The notes beneath the pieces are model-generated. The model was not told where the DNA came from. It made no database searches and saw only the letters and a program-made list of their open reading frames with translations. The position numbers and the translations under genes are program-made. A stretch of DNA of 64,000 nucleotides from Earliella scabrosa (taxonomy: Eukaryota > Basidiomycota > Agaricomycetes > Polyporales > Polyporaceae), in the NCBI GenBank assembly GCA_022605405.1, contig JABYQQ010000005.1:2170001-2234000 (forward strand), in the 5' to 3' direction. Shown here one piece after another: positions 25,123 to 35,362 of the stretch (position 1 is its first letter; each line of letters begins with the position of its first letter).

Positions 25123-26134
25123 ATGGCTCCGTCCCACAGCACGGATCGCTCTGCAGATGGCCAACGCTCGCCTATCGCCAGTCCGACAAAGACCTTCCTC
25201 ATTTTCGGCGCGATACTCGCACCCATTGCCATCGTGCCTTATGCCCTAATCCGCGGACAGCTGATGGGTCTCCGGAAGGAGCTGATGGACCTCCGCACCA
25301 GTAGCAAAAGTCTGGCACGGGAGGTGCGCGCGGCGGCCAACGAGGTGTCGGAGCGGCGCGCCGAGGCGTCCACCAGCGTACTCAATCTGCTGAATATGAA
25401 CCGGAAGCAGCTTATGGAGAACAGGGCGGACCTGGAGACGATGAACAAGAGTATCATTGAGGAGAGCCAGAAGGGGATGGAGGGCGTGACGGCTCGTCTG
25501 GACGCGATGAGTGCGGCGATGAAGGAGCTCGAGCGGAACACGGACACGTCGATCAAGGAAGTCAAGAACATGGTGTCGATGTCGAATGGGGTGATGAAGG
25601 AGAGGGAGAAGTCGGCGAAGGCGTGGAGAGAGCAGACGTCGAAGAGTATCGAGCAGCTGGTGGAGGACAGGCAGGGCGACCAACCGCTTGCGAGGTAGGT
25701 GCTTTCGATATGCACAAACAGGCAATGGGCTCACTGATGATGGGCGTGGTACAGTTCGCCGTATACAGAAGAGGCGAGGGCGCTGGGCCAGGCCTTGGCG
25801 GACGTTGCTGCGTTCATGCAGGAGGTCGAGATGCGTCAGGGTTGGGCACCTCGACCCATGGATGGGCGTGGTATCGACAAGATGCGACAGTTGGCGAAGA
25901 GACTGGACAAGTTGGCGGCATCCATGGTATGCTCTCTCTTGATGACACTCTCGAGTGCAACGATCTTATTTCTCTGCTACATAGGACCCGGCCAAGGATG
26001 AAGCGCAAGCGCAGACTGCGAACTCAGAGCCCACCGGTGACTCGGAGAGTACCAGTTCTGCTACCAGTAGGCCCAGTGCGCCCCCGCCGCCGCGAACGGA
26101 GACGACGTCGTGGTTGGACGTCTTCACAAGTTGA
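25123..26134 (+). CDS. Membrane-anchored coiled-coil protein, tandem copy A
   Basis: Exons 25123-25694, 25755-25926 and 25985-26134 give 297 residues. A short polar N-terminus is followed by one hydrophobic span (about 24-43, TFLIFGAILAPIAIVPYALI). A long helical coiled coil rich in Met, Glu, Lys and Arg comes next (SLAREVRAAANEVSERRAE; further heptad-like stretches to about 190), then a second helix DVAAFMQEVEMRQ...KMRQLAKRLDKLAASM, and a Pro/Ser/Thr-rich acidic tail ending WLDVFTS. An upstream in-frame ATG at 25063 would add 20 residues; 25123 was chosen because the membrane span then lies close to the N-terminus, as in its neighbour. No known family is recognised. The shape resembles tail- or signal-anchored organelle scaffolds, but location cannot be read from sequence. 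Confidence 0.75.
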
Positions 26135-26388
26135 AGGCTGGAGGATTGTGTGCGACATGGACCCCAGGATGTTGTGTAGCTATATATCTGTACCAGTATG
26201 TCCTAGCCATGCGCAAGTTGTAACTGTACTTATGTATGTTCGGAACATCGGATCGAACACGGATCTCGCTCGTGTGAGCCCAGCACGCTTCAGCGCTTCA
26301 GCGTCACGTCTCACTGCACTTGCTCTTGTGCTTCGACTCGACGGCGAAGTACTCACTCGACGGTCGAGGTGCTCCTCTTCTCCATGTC

Positions 26389-27350
26389 ATGTCTGCCACG
26401 TCCCTCATCTCTTCGACCTCGCCTATAACGACAGATACCAACGCCACACCCGACGCCAATACCCCCTCAGCGGCACTGAGCTTGAAACATGTGCTCGCAA
26501 TATCGGCATTATTCCTCTCCATCGCAGGAGCATCCTCAGTCTTGATCCACAGGCGCTTGTCTAGCCTCAACGACACCCTCGAGTTTCTCCGCAAGACCAA
26601 TGCAAGCCTGGCACGGGAGGTGAGGGCTGGATCTATAGCGCGGCCATCCACCGTGACTGTCCAACCGCTCCCTCTGAAACCGCATCTGGCGAGCCGGTTT
26701 GCTCCGCCCCCGGTCGCCGCTACTGTCAAGACGCGGGCGTTGAAGCGTCAGCTGGAGAACGTGGCGAATCTGATGATAGAGATTGGCAAGAGTCTCCGCT
26801 CAGACATTCGCACAGAAAGCAGACGGAGCCAGGACATGATCGCGAATGAGATGGTGTTGGCTGCAACGCGCGAGGGGATGGCACAGGCGTGGAGAGCGCA
26901 GACCACCAAGGAGCTTGCACGGCTGTCGGAGAACGCGGCCCCGTCGAGGACTCGGAGGCCATCAGAAACGTGGGTGGATCCGATACAGGTTGAGGCGGAG
27001 AGGTGCGTCGTGTTATCTCTTGCGGTATGGGTAGAGCGATGACGAGCTTTTCGCCTGGGTTATCTGTAGTGTGACCTATTCGTCACCCCGAGTGCTCGCT
27101 ATGATGCAGTCTATGCAAGAAGTAACTGCTTTCGTGGAGGAGATGGAGAAGAGAAGATTGCCTTTGGGTCCAGCAGAGGAGCGAGGCTTGATTGCGATGC
27201 GACATCTAGCCAAGCAACTACTGGAGTGTGGGGCCGCCCCGGTAGGTTCTGCATCTTGTATCGACTTCTTATAAATATCCAATCACATATCCCGCATGCT
27301 CTCAGCCCTGGGGTAAGGAACGCCCAACGGATCCCTCCAATCCACCCTAG
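26389..27350 (+). CDS. Membrane-anchored coiled-coil protein, tandem copy B
   Basis: Exons 26389-27002, 27070-27241 and 27306-27350 give 276 residues. The design matches copy A: polar N-terminus, membrane span (about 34-53, HVLAISALFLSIAGASSVLI), the shared motif SLAREVRA, a helical region, AWRAQTTKELARL (copy A: AWREQTSKSIEQL), and a second helix VTAFVEEMEKRRLPLG...AMRHLAKQLL. Both introns fall at the same place and phase, and the middle exon is exactly 172 nt in both copies, which supports a tandem duplication. The sequences have diverged strongly outside these blocks, and the C-terminal tail is shorter here. The last exon is inferred from an acceptor at 27305; without it the protein would end at 27274. 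The function is unknown. Confidence 0.72.
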
Positions 27351-27629
27351 CACATGTATCCGTGCATGGAGCTCGTGTGATAGTCGTTATGGATCCCCAC
27401 CCAGCATCCTACGTCAGACTGTCTGTGAAGACTTGCTCCATGCGATAACTAGCGGACTGCTCGATGGACTGCCTGTTGGATCGTGATGCCCACTAGCAGG
27501 CTCGCATGTGTACGGAACACTATGATTCACGGCTCGCCATCTACAATATCGTACAGGCCCGTACAGGGAGGCTTCGTCGGCAGAGAACGAATACAAGTAC
27601 ATGGGTAAGCAGAACGGTACTTGAGCTCG

Positions 27630-29022
27630 TCAGGCCGCGCTGACGGTAGCGATGCGCTGGTTTAGGAGAATTTCGCTCCCGATATCCTGGTCAGACTCGA
27701 ATGTGACTTTGGTCTGTGGACGGAAGATGAGGCAATGCGTGGATCCACCGAAGTGGAACATCCCGATCTCTTCGCCCTTGCTGATCTTCTGGCCCTTCTG
27801 GACGGTCACCTCGCACGTCGACACCTCCGCCATCCCAACCGCCATGAAGCACATGAGCCCGATCGGCTCGGGGGCCTGGATGTAGATCAGGGCGCGCGCG
27901 GCCATGTGGCAGATGAACGTCTGCGAGTCGTTCGGGGCCGCTGGGTCGAAGCCCATCGCGGGCGACTCGGCGTAGTACGTCCCGGGGACATTGAAGACGT
28001 CGACGACGACGCCGTTCACGGGGCTGTGCCACCGGTGGTACTTGGTGGCGGAGAGGAACGCCTGGTAGACGGTCCCGCCGACGAACTGCTGCACGTACGT
28101 CGTGTTGTAGTCGAGCATGTCCGCGAGCGAGTACGGCTGGCCCTTGAGCCAGAAGCTGTCGCGCTCCTGGACGTTCGTCGCGCGGGCGTAGATGGTCGAC
28201 TCGCACGCGCTCGTGATGTACTGGTCCTCTGGGTCGTTGAGCGGGCGCACGTCGGGGCGGAACTCGCGCGTGAAGAAGTCGTCCCACGACTTGAAGCCGT
28301 AGTACGGCTGGTCCGGGTAGCAGTCGTACGTCTCGACAAAGTTCGGCATGACGATGCTCGCGGGGGTCCCGAACCAGCCGTTGTCGTCGGTGGTGAGGAC
28401 GTAGCACGAGTCGGAGGAGGTGAGGAACTTGACCCAGACGTCGAACATCTTCTTGAACATCGCGTTCACCTTCTCGTTCGTGAACATGCTGTACCCGGCG
28501 GGGGTCCCCATCGGCCAATCGAGGATCGCGTTGATGGGGAAGCCGACGAGGTCGTTGTCCTGGTACTCCGGGGCCGTCTTCAAGATGTCGTTGAAGAGGG
28601 AAAGCATGCACTGGTAGTCTCGGACCTGACGATCCCGTGTCAACCCAGATGCGAGCAGAAAATATGGTAGAAGCCCGTACCTGCGGCTTGCCGGTCGGAT
28701 CGTTGCAGTATGGCGGCACCGTGGGCACCTGCTCGAACATCTGGTGGAAGCCCATGTAGATGACGGGGTCCGTCTCGATGAGGTTTTGGAACTCGTCGAT
28801 GACGGGGTCCCGAACTTCCTTTGCTCCCCTTTTGGCGCGTTCGTCGACGATCGCGATCCGCTTGTCGAGCCACTTCTGAAGTACCCGATGGTCTTTCGGG
28901 AGCCAGCCGCCAACACGGTGTCGGACGAGCATGTCCGGCGGGACATTTGGGTTCTGCGGGTCGGCGGTCGCGGTCGTGGCTGGAGTTCCACCAGTCCTAT
29001 AGGCGTGCCAGTGGCTTGTCAT
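27630..29022 (-). CDS. PsiD-like phosphatidylserine/aromatic amino-acid decarboxylase
   Basis: Two exons on the minus strand (29022-28681, 28625-27630) give 445 residues. The N-terminal helical domain (GGWLPKDHRVLQKWLDKRI) is typical of fungal decarboxylases of this branch. The PS-decarboxylase domain has YGFKSWDDFFTREFRP, TSACESTIYA, the histidine motif KYHRWHSPVNG, and the self-processing site FHFGGST (about 405-410), where cleavage before the Ser makes the pyruvoyl group. The psilocybin enzyme PsiD has GGSS at this site and the same block order, unlike classical Psd1/Psd2 (LGST) with membrane or C2 domains. No targeting signal is seen, so it is probably cytosolic. The substrate (tryptophan, another aromatic amino acid, or phosphatidylserine) cannot be decided here. 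No psilocybin-type kinase, methyltransferase or P450 gene lies next to it. Confidence 0.9.
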
Positions 29023-29162
29023 CTGTGGAAGGACATATTAACGAGGAGTAAGAGGGCAGAAGCAGAAGGAATGGTCTGACTGTGCGGTATGAAGCTGTTC
29101 GGTGTTGTTTAGCGGTGAGGATATGGTTGTCGATGAGGTCAAGCCTCGATCCGAGAGGTGGT

Positions 29163-29171
29163 CTTTATATC
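29163..29171 (-). promoter_or_regulatory. TATA box of the PsiD-like gene
   Basis: On the minus strand the sequence reads GATATAAAG about 145 bp upstream of the start codon at 29022. A TATA-driven promoter would fit regulated expression. Confidence 0.45.
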
Positions 29172-29734
29172 ATATGTGAACTCGGTAGTTCCCTTGTCAA
29201 ACCGGCATGAAATGGTTAAGATTGAGAATATGCTGAGGGCCTGAACTGTAGTCAGCGTCTCTTGCATGTCTGACGATGCGGATGACGCTCTGCGTAGCAT
29301 TCAGTTCGTGTATCGAATCGCCCAAACGTCTCCTTATCACGAATGGAACCTCCACATATGTCTTCGAAGTATCGGCGCTGCAGGGAAGTGTCGGACATCG
29401 GTCGCACGTGCACCATGCATCCTCGTTTCTCCTCAACCTTCTCTGACTGAACTGTCATGTTGACCTTTAACCGCTCCTTCTTGAGCGGCAAACAGGAAAC
29501 GGGAGGTACCGTTCGGGGGCCGTTTCAGATCGTCTCATGAGCGATGATGGCATATCTGACATGTATGAATGAATGGAAGAGGTGCGCAAGAGAATTGTGG
29601 TGCATGGAAACACGAGTACCGGATCGCTATCATCATGGCATGAGAGTACAGTGGGTGCGGTGCGCATCCGCGTGATGCATGTAGACACGCCTCTTTTACG
29701 CCGAGGGAATCTTACGACCCCGTGGCACCAAGCC
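29172..29734. other. Intergenic region, nothing recognised
   Basis: About 560 bp between the PsiD-like gene promoter and the stop codon of the 750-residue ORF. No supported coding or RNA feature was seen. Confidence 0.5.
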
Positions 29735-31987
29735 TCACACTACGGACGTGCTTGGAAGGCGAACGGGAGGAACGGGAAGGCGATGGTACTTGGTGACAAA
29801 AGCGGAGACGTAAAAGTCAACGAGGATATGCAGTACCCTGGTGAAAGCGACCTCATTGAGTTTCGCGACCTGGACCGACAGAAGAGCCTCTGGACATCCA
29901 GGCCACCGCTGGACAACGTCGACAAAAGCTTGGAGATATTGGCCGCACTCCGTCCAACCAGCTTCGGGAGGAGCGCGCCAACACACTACAGGCTCCTGAT
30001 CTTCGTCAGGCACGATGTCCATCCCCGAAGTGCCACCCCAAATCTTCGCAACCAGGGATTCGCGAACCCAGCGGTCTAGCTCCGACCACTCGCTGGACCC
30101 CACCATGAGCGCATCCAACGCTAGCAGCTCGCAACGCCAGTTGATCTCGTACACATCCCAAATGATGCGCGCGCGGACACGGCGGTCAGCCTCGAGAACC
30201 TCCTGTGTGATGGCGGCTTTGCCAAAGGAAGGTCTGAGACCGTCATGGTATGACGGCAGGTGATGCACCTTTCCCAATAGGCTGCGGATACTAGTATTCA
30301 GTTGTTGCTGATGGCGAGTCCCCTGGCGCCCCATGGAGCCCGCGTCCACTACGCCTTTGTAGTTGCCCCACAGTGAGTCCCGCCACTCCAGAATGGCCAA
30401 CGGCTGCCCTGCCACTGTATGGTCGAACAGCCGCACCCGACAGAAAGTGCGAATTGACAGCCATTGGAGCATGTATCGGATGGTCTTTGTGGACGAACCT
30501 TCATGTCCGTTATGTTGAAGTGAGGAGTCAAGCATCCATGGAGGGGCAAAGTAGTACTTTGGCGATGTATCAGGCTGAGGAAGCGGGCTCGCCTTGTGGA
30601 GAGCCGTACTCCAAGCCATTGGCTCAGTCAGCGAGTGTGAAGGGCAGAACTTGCGAGAAGGATGAGTTGACTGAAGTTGGGGCTGAAGCAGGGAGACGTC
30701 TGCAGGTCGTGCGGCCGTTGGGGCTTGCTCGACCGGCGCTCTCTTGCGTTGCTCCCTTCCCCATCGGGCGGACTGCCGCGGCGGGGTGCCAGTGCCAGTG
30801 ACACGAAGAGGGTGTCGGAGGGAATGAGCATAGTCAAGGGGCTTGACCTTGGTAAGATGAACTGCCGCCGCCGCCGAGCCGATGAACGAGGGGGCGTCAT
30901 CAGCGAGCAACGTGCGGAGTCGTTTGGAGGAGGGTACCTCGTTGTGTTTCTCATCGCATACAAGGTCTGGAAGACGTGAGTGACACAGCTGACGTCTGAC
31001 TGTGGCAAGCATCGCCCATCGCCACGCGCCGGGCAGGTTGAGCGCGCCAGATAGGTCGCGGTTCGCTAGCACCATGCGTGGGTAGGAAGCGATGGTGGAG
31101 AAGTCGGACGGTAGATCGGTTGGCTCGGAGACCTTGTACACGACCAGGCGGTTCGTGATAAGCTGCTGGAACCACAACGGCAACCCCGCGTAGTGCAGCA
31201 TCTGGGCGACGCTGGGGTCTGAGGTATGCGCGCCTAGCACTTCCAAAACGTGTGCACGACAATCTTGCATGCTCTGTGTACGTGGTAGGACCACGTCAAG
31301 CCAGTTGACCATCCCCCACAGCTCCAAGGTGAGTCGTTGAACATGAGCGGCGAGAGCGATGATGATGCCACGGACGGCAGGCAAAGCGCGCATTCGGTCG
31401 AGCGTGTGCTGAACGTCGATGGTGAGGTAGATGCCGATGTCAGTCCATCCATCGCGCTTAGCGCATTTCCTAAATTTTGCAATGGCCTTCGAAACCTCTC
31501 GGGCCAGCTCTAACTCCAATGTTGGTGTCAAGGAGCCAACCCCAAGCCCTGCGCCACAATTTACGGCTGTCCAGTCCGTACTGGGCTGCAAGGTACGCCA
31601 AAGAACTTCCCCTGGGACGTTGGACGGGTCCGCAGAGAGGTGACTTGAAGAGGGTAGCATGGGGATGCAGTGGATATGAAAGGCCTCCCTCGTGAACTCC
31701 TGCGGCCAGCGCGAGTATTCGTGACGGCCCCAACGTCCATCGGTATAAGTAGTGATTTCAGAGCGTGCGATAGCAAAACGAGGAATCCAAGTCGTGTTGG
31801 GAGTTGTAAAAGCGGAGGTAAAGCTAAATCCGGGTGCTGCAACGAGCCCTTGGAAGGGCCCGACCTCAAGCGGACCAACTATAGATATCGCCTTAGCCAT
31901 CCATCCCCTGACCACAAGATGCAAATCGCGTAGACTCACCATTCCCCTCACCTGTGACGCGGAGCTGAGGCTGGCGAGTAGACGCAT
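29735..31987 (-). CDS. Intronless 750-residue orphan protein, function unknown
   Basis: A single uninterrupted minus-strand frame of 750 codons, which is exceptional in a region where genes carry an intron every few hundred bases. The protein is rich in Trp, Arg, Leu and His. It contains WTAVNCGAGLGVGSLTPT, a long helical first half with LALAAHV-like repeats (GIIIALAAHVQRLTLELWG), a low-complexity middle, and a C-terminal segment ELLALDALMVGSSEWSELDR followed by WVRESLVAKIWG. No catalytic motif or membrane segment is recognised. An upstream frame (32143-31990) opening MPDDHSDSHINAIRQLEES may be a first exon, but no phase-consistent junction was found. The intronless form and the position in an accessory stretch suggest a multicopy or element-derived family. 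That is an inference. Confidence 0.6.
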   Translation of the reverse strand: MRLLASLSSASQVRGMVSLRDLHLVVRGWMAKAISIVGPLEVGPFQGLVAAPGFSFTSAFTTPNTTWIPRFAIARSEITTYTDGRWGRHEYSRWPQEFTREAFHIHCIPMLPSSSHLSADPSNVPGEVLWRTLQPSTDWTAVNCGAGLGVGSLTPTLELELAREVSKAIAKFRKCAKRDGWTDIGIYLTIDVQHTLDRMRALPAVRGIIIALAAHVQRLTLELWGMVNWLDVVLPRTQSMQDCRAHVLEVLGAHTSDPSVAQMLHYAGLPLWFQQLITNRLVVYKVSEPTDLPSDFSTIASYPRMVLANRDLSGALNLPGAWRWAMLATVRRQLCHSRLPDLVCDEKHNEVPSSKRLRTLLADDAPSFIGSAAAAVHLTKVKPLDYAHSLRHPLRVTGTGTPPRQSARWGREQRKRAPVEQAPTAARPADVSLLQPQLQSTHPSRKFCPSHSLTEPMAWSTALHKASPLPQPDTSPKYYFAPPWMLDSSLQHNGHEGSSTKTIRYMLQWLSIRTFCRVRLFDHTVAGQPLAILEWRDSLWGNYKGVVDAGSMGRQGTRHQQQLNTSIRSLLGKVHHLPSYHDGLRPSFGKAAITQEVLEADRRVRARIIWDVYEINWRCELLALDALMVGSSEWSELDRWVRESLVAKIWGGTSGMDIVPDEDQEPVVCWRAPPEAGWTECGQYLQAFVDVVQRWPGCPEALLSVQVAKLNEVAFTRVLHILVDFYVSAFVTKYHRLPVPPVRLPSTSVV

Positions 31988-33296
31988 GAGGGGTCTCTGG
32001 AGGAGATTGCGCGTTGCCAGGCGGCCTGTGCTGGTAGGAGGGCAGCGATTCTTCTAGTTGGCGGATTGCGTTGATGTGGGAGTCGGAGTGATCGTCCGGC
32101 ATCAAGATATACTTGACGAGCAGCGATGGGCAGGTAATTCCTGAGGGTAGCCCCAAACTCTTCGCGATGGGAGGACGGCCGTAGTCACGTCGTTAGAAAG
32201 ACTGAACAAACTGAGGAGGAACGAACTCTGAGCGCTTCTAGCCCGGGCCGATGGGCCGTCCAATTATGTAATCGCAATCTCTGGGCATGGCTTACTGTGG
32301 CACTGCCACTGGCACGGACTCCGGAGAAGTAGCCTCTTACATGTAGTACGTAGCCACCGGGCACCTGCCAGACATTCTGCTCCTTCCTGTTCGCTGCCAC
32401 ACAGTTTTCCCGCAATATCTACCCCCACCTCGCAATGGAGGCTCGTCTTCACGAACTTCCACCTGGCAGCACTAAAGTTCCTAGTAAGTAGTACTACTGG
32501 TCACCGCTTGGGTTGCCCGCAGCCTGGCAGACAGGTTTATCCCCCGTAAGCATGGAAGCGTCAGCTAATCGACCGCCACTGGGACATGTTTGCGGTCTTC
32601 GAGCAAGTTGGCAAATACAGCGGCTTTCCGGCTAGTATACAAGATCGCTCGTCTTCAATTCCTCGACTCGGAGCCGCTAATTAGTGGTGCACATGCTCGA
32701 GTTGAACTTTACGCTACCGGATAAGTCTGGTTGCGTCTAGCGTAAACAGTGCGACCCGGTTCTGGAGGCGTGGCGCGAAAGCCTCTAGTAGTGCTAAAGC
32801 TGGCGGCGGAGGACGAGGTGGCTAATACGCAGGAGTTATCACCGCCGGATGTCCGCACTAGCCAGGAGGAGAAACCATATGCGCGAAAGCAACGAAAACA
32901 GGGTGGTGGACCGAAGAACAATTTGAAGGGCATCGAGGACGTTCGTGTGATTTCTATATAGTATGTAGTCTCCACTTCTTGCAGCAGCGGAATGGCATTG
33001 TATCAATGTAGTCCGCTCCCATGGCATTTGAGGAATGATCTGTGGCAGGACAGGGGCTCAAGCTCTCAAATCCGAGAGCACCGTCTTGGTAGTATCGACT
33101 TAATGTGCTCATCTCCACACCGACAGGAGCGCACCGAGATTCTGCTGAGTGCTTTTGCTCAGTGGTCACCAGTGAAGCACAAGCAATCTAAGGGTGATTG
33201 ATGATAGTTGTTGCGTAGTACATGACTATGGCAATAAGCCGCTCATTATCCAGCTCGACATTGGGTGGTTAGTAGCATGCTCGAGGCACTCTAACA
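31988..33296. other. Gene-poor stretch, 1.3 kb
   Basis: No frame extends convincingly. The part 31990-32143 may hold a first exon of the neighbouring orphan gene. A frame at 32749-32961 (plus strand) encodes a charged peptide (EEKPYARKQRKQGGGPKNN) with no partner exon and is not called. Composition is less GC-rich than in the flanking housekeeping genes, in line with relic sequence. Confidence 0.4.
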
Positions 33297-34936
33297 TCAA
33301 GACGATTCGGCCAGTGTCGCAAAGCCTATCCGAGCGCCCTCCGTCTCCGAGTAGTTGAAGACCGTATAGAAGTTGGCCATGAAGCTGCCGCGCCGGTCAG
33401 TTGGAAAGGTGGTGTGATCGACGATTCGAAGCATCGTACCTTTCTCCGAGGTACCAAACGTGATCAATGAAACCTGAGCCCAAATTGCTCCCGAATATGG
33501 AAGAATAGCAATGGCGATCGCTGCTGCCCTCCTCTGCATTGGGGTCGATAAGGCTACATCAATTTCGTTAGACCGCTGGGCACCGAATGTAAGCATACCG
33601 GAGTCAAGGTACGAATTGCTTTCACTAAGCGACCAGTTCCTGCCACCCCAGTTGAACTCGATCCTAGGCGTGCTGTTACATGGTAGCTCCATCAACCAGG
33701 AATCTGGGTCGAGCACGTCTCCAGACCCTGCCGCAGCTTGGTAGCTTCTTTCAAATGCTGGCTGGGGTGCAAGGATGTACGGAAAATTGGACCATAATAG
33801 TCCAGTGATGTTGGTGGCCACGAGTTGCTCGTTGACGTAAACGTCCCCCCCTCCAATGGCCCATAGAGGGGAAGTCAAGTTTAGGTCGTCGGATTCCGCC
33901 AGCACATCGTGATATTCAACATCGCCAGTGTAAAGGGCAGTGTTGGGCGCTCCTAAAGATATCTCTGCCCTTTCTCCATGCTTCATACCGAAGACAGGAG
34001 CCGGAATAGCTCCTTGCTCGTATGCTTGGGAGATAAACGACTACACCATGTTGAGACATGCACGTCAAGTATAGGTAGAAAGACATAGCACGTACCTGCG
34101 AGCCTTTGACAGGTACTCCTAGGCCAATAGTGCCAGAGATGCGAGGATCGGCGAAGTCGTGCTTACACTCCACCCCTCGTGCTGCCAAAGTGAGATTTGA
34201 TACGCTTACGCCTCCGATGTTCACTAAAATGAAGCACTTTAGTATCGGAAGCTTGCGAAGTTGGGAACATAGAGGCAATACGATACCGGTGTCATTGTAG
34301 AGCAGATTCCCCTGGGTACCATTACTAGAGTGAGCCCCAACGAGCTCGGCGGACTCCGACTGATCGGGATTGTATTTCGTCGTGTTTGCGTAGAGGCCGG
34401 CATTGCAGGGTGCAGATAGCACCGTCATGGCTACATTGTCGGGACTGTCGATACCATCAATCATCGAATACGCAGTGTTGAAGTACACTTCAACATTTTG
34501 TGCGGGGGTTCCGACCCCAACCACCCCGCTGCATGCAAAGAGCCAGCGTCCGTCTTCTCGGAGTGGGATGGCAGCACTCGTGTACCGCCTGATTGGCGCT
34601 TCAGGAGATGGTGGGCCATGTTCATCGGTGCTGCGACGAACGTGGACCGTATGTGACTGCAATTTGCTGTGTGGCATCCTTCAGCATACTCTTCGTAAAT
34701 TATATCTGAGAATGATCAGGACTCACTCCCACAACCCAGGCTCGCGCATCACTGATCAGCGTCATTAGCGAACGGGAGTGTGTCGCCCGGGTGTCATACT
34801 GCCGCAGAGGTTGGGAAGATCTACGGACGCCACCCTCATTCAAGGTGTTAGAGTCTGTCGGTGTGGCAGCGCCAAATGCGGCAAGTGTGACTGTCGCCAC
34901 AAGGCTCTTGCGAAGCATGGTGAGGTAGAGAAGCAT
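33297..34936 (-). CDS. Pepsin-fold (A1) protein lacking both catalytic aspartates: pseudoprotease
   Basis: Exons 34936-34727, 34656-34096 and 34040-33297 give 504 residues in consistent phase. A signal peptide (MLRKSLVATVTLAAFGAATP) and short propeptide precede a pepsin fold: VVGVGTPAQNVEVYFNTAYS (about 115-133), the flap-side segment, ISGTIGLGVPV, PAPVFGMK, TALYTGDVEYHDV, WAIGGGDVYV, FNWGGRNW and a C-terminal NFYTVFNYSETEGARIGFA. The first active-site motif DTGSS is replaced by NTAYS (Asp to Asn at about 130). The second, DSGTT, is replaced by WSNFP (Asp to Trp at about 340). The frame is otherwise open, with several N-glycosylation sequons. The intact secreted paralogue lies 430 bp upstream on the same strand. 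It is probably a secreted non-proteolytic binder or inhibitor-like protein; the function is unknown. Confidence 0.82.
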
Positions 34937-35362
34937 GTCTGATAAGCGACGGGCGCAGTGCAGGGGCTGGTCAACAAGTTAATGGACCGACTCGTGAAGA
35001 ATCTACGAATATAAGGTGGAGGATGTGTGTCCAAGAACGGAGGACACAGAACTGTAACTTCCTAGGCGACAATTATCGACGCGAGTATACGACAAACCAA
35101 CACTAGTCGTTGCATTGCAGTTGAAATAGTCATACACTCAATGAGCCAGGAGTCAGGACAGGGCCTATACGACACGTACCTGTTTATATCTGAATTGACG
35201 AGAACCCCAAGGATACACCCCTACAGGAAATACTGTTGAAATACAATCTGATCAATGAGATAGCACAGAGTTTCGATCTTCCAAACGGGTATACATAGTC
35301 AGAGCTGGCGGATACATGACCGCCACAACGTGGGCATACGCCTCAGGTTCAGCCCTAAGCGG
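34937..35362. other. Intergenic gap between the two protease genes
   Basis: About 425 bp holding the promoter of the pseudoprotease and the 3' end of the intact protease. AT-rich around 35060-35280, with no clear TATA box oriented to the minus strand. Confidence 0.5.

Noticed and set aside
27735..28670. 311-codon plus-strand frame antisense to the PsiD-like gene
   Set aside because: It is an Arg/Val/Glu-rich antisense shadow of the decarboxylase exon with no family signature.
27630..29022. Psilocybin-type biosynthetic cluster around the decarboxylase
   Set aside because: None of the neighbours encodes a 4-hydroxytryptamine kinase, methyltransferase, P450 or transporter.
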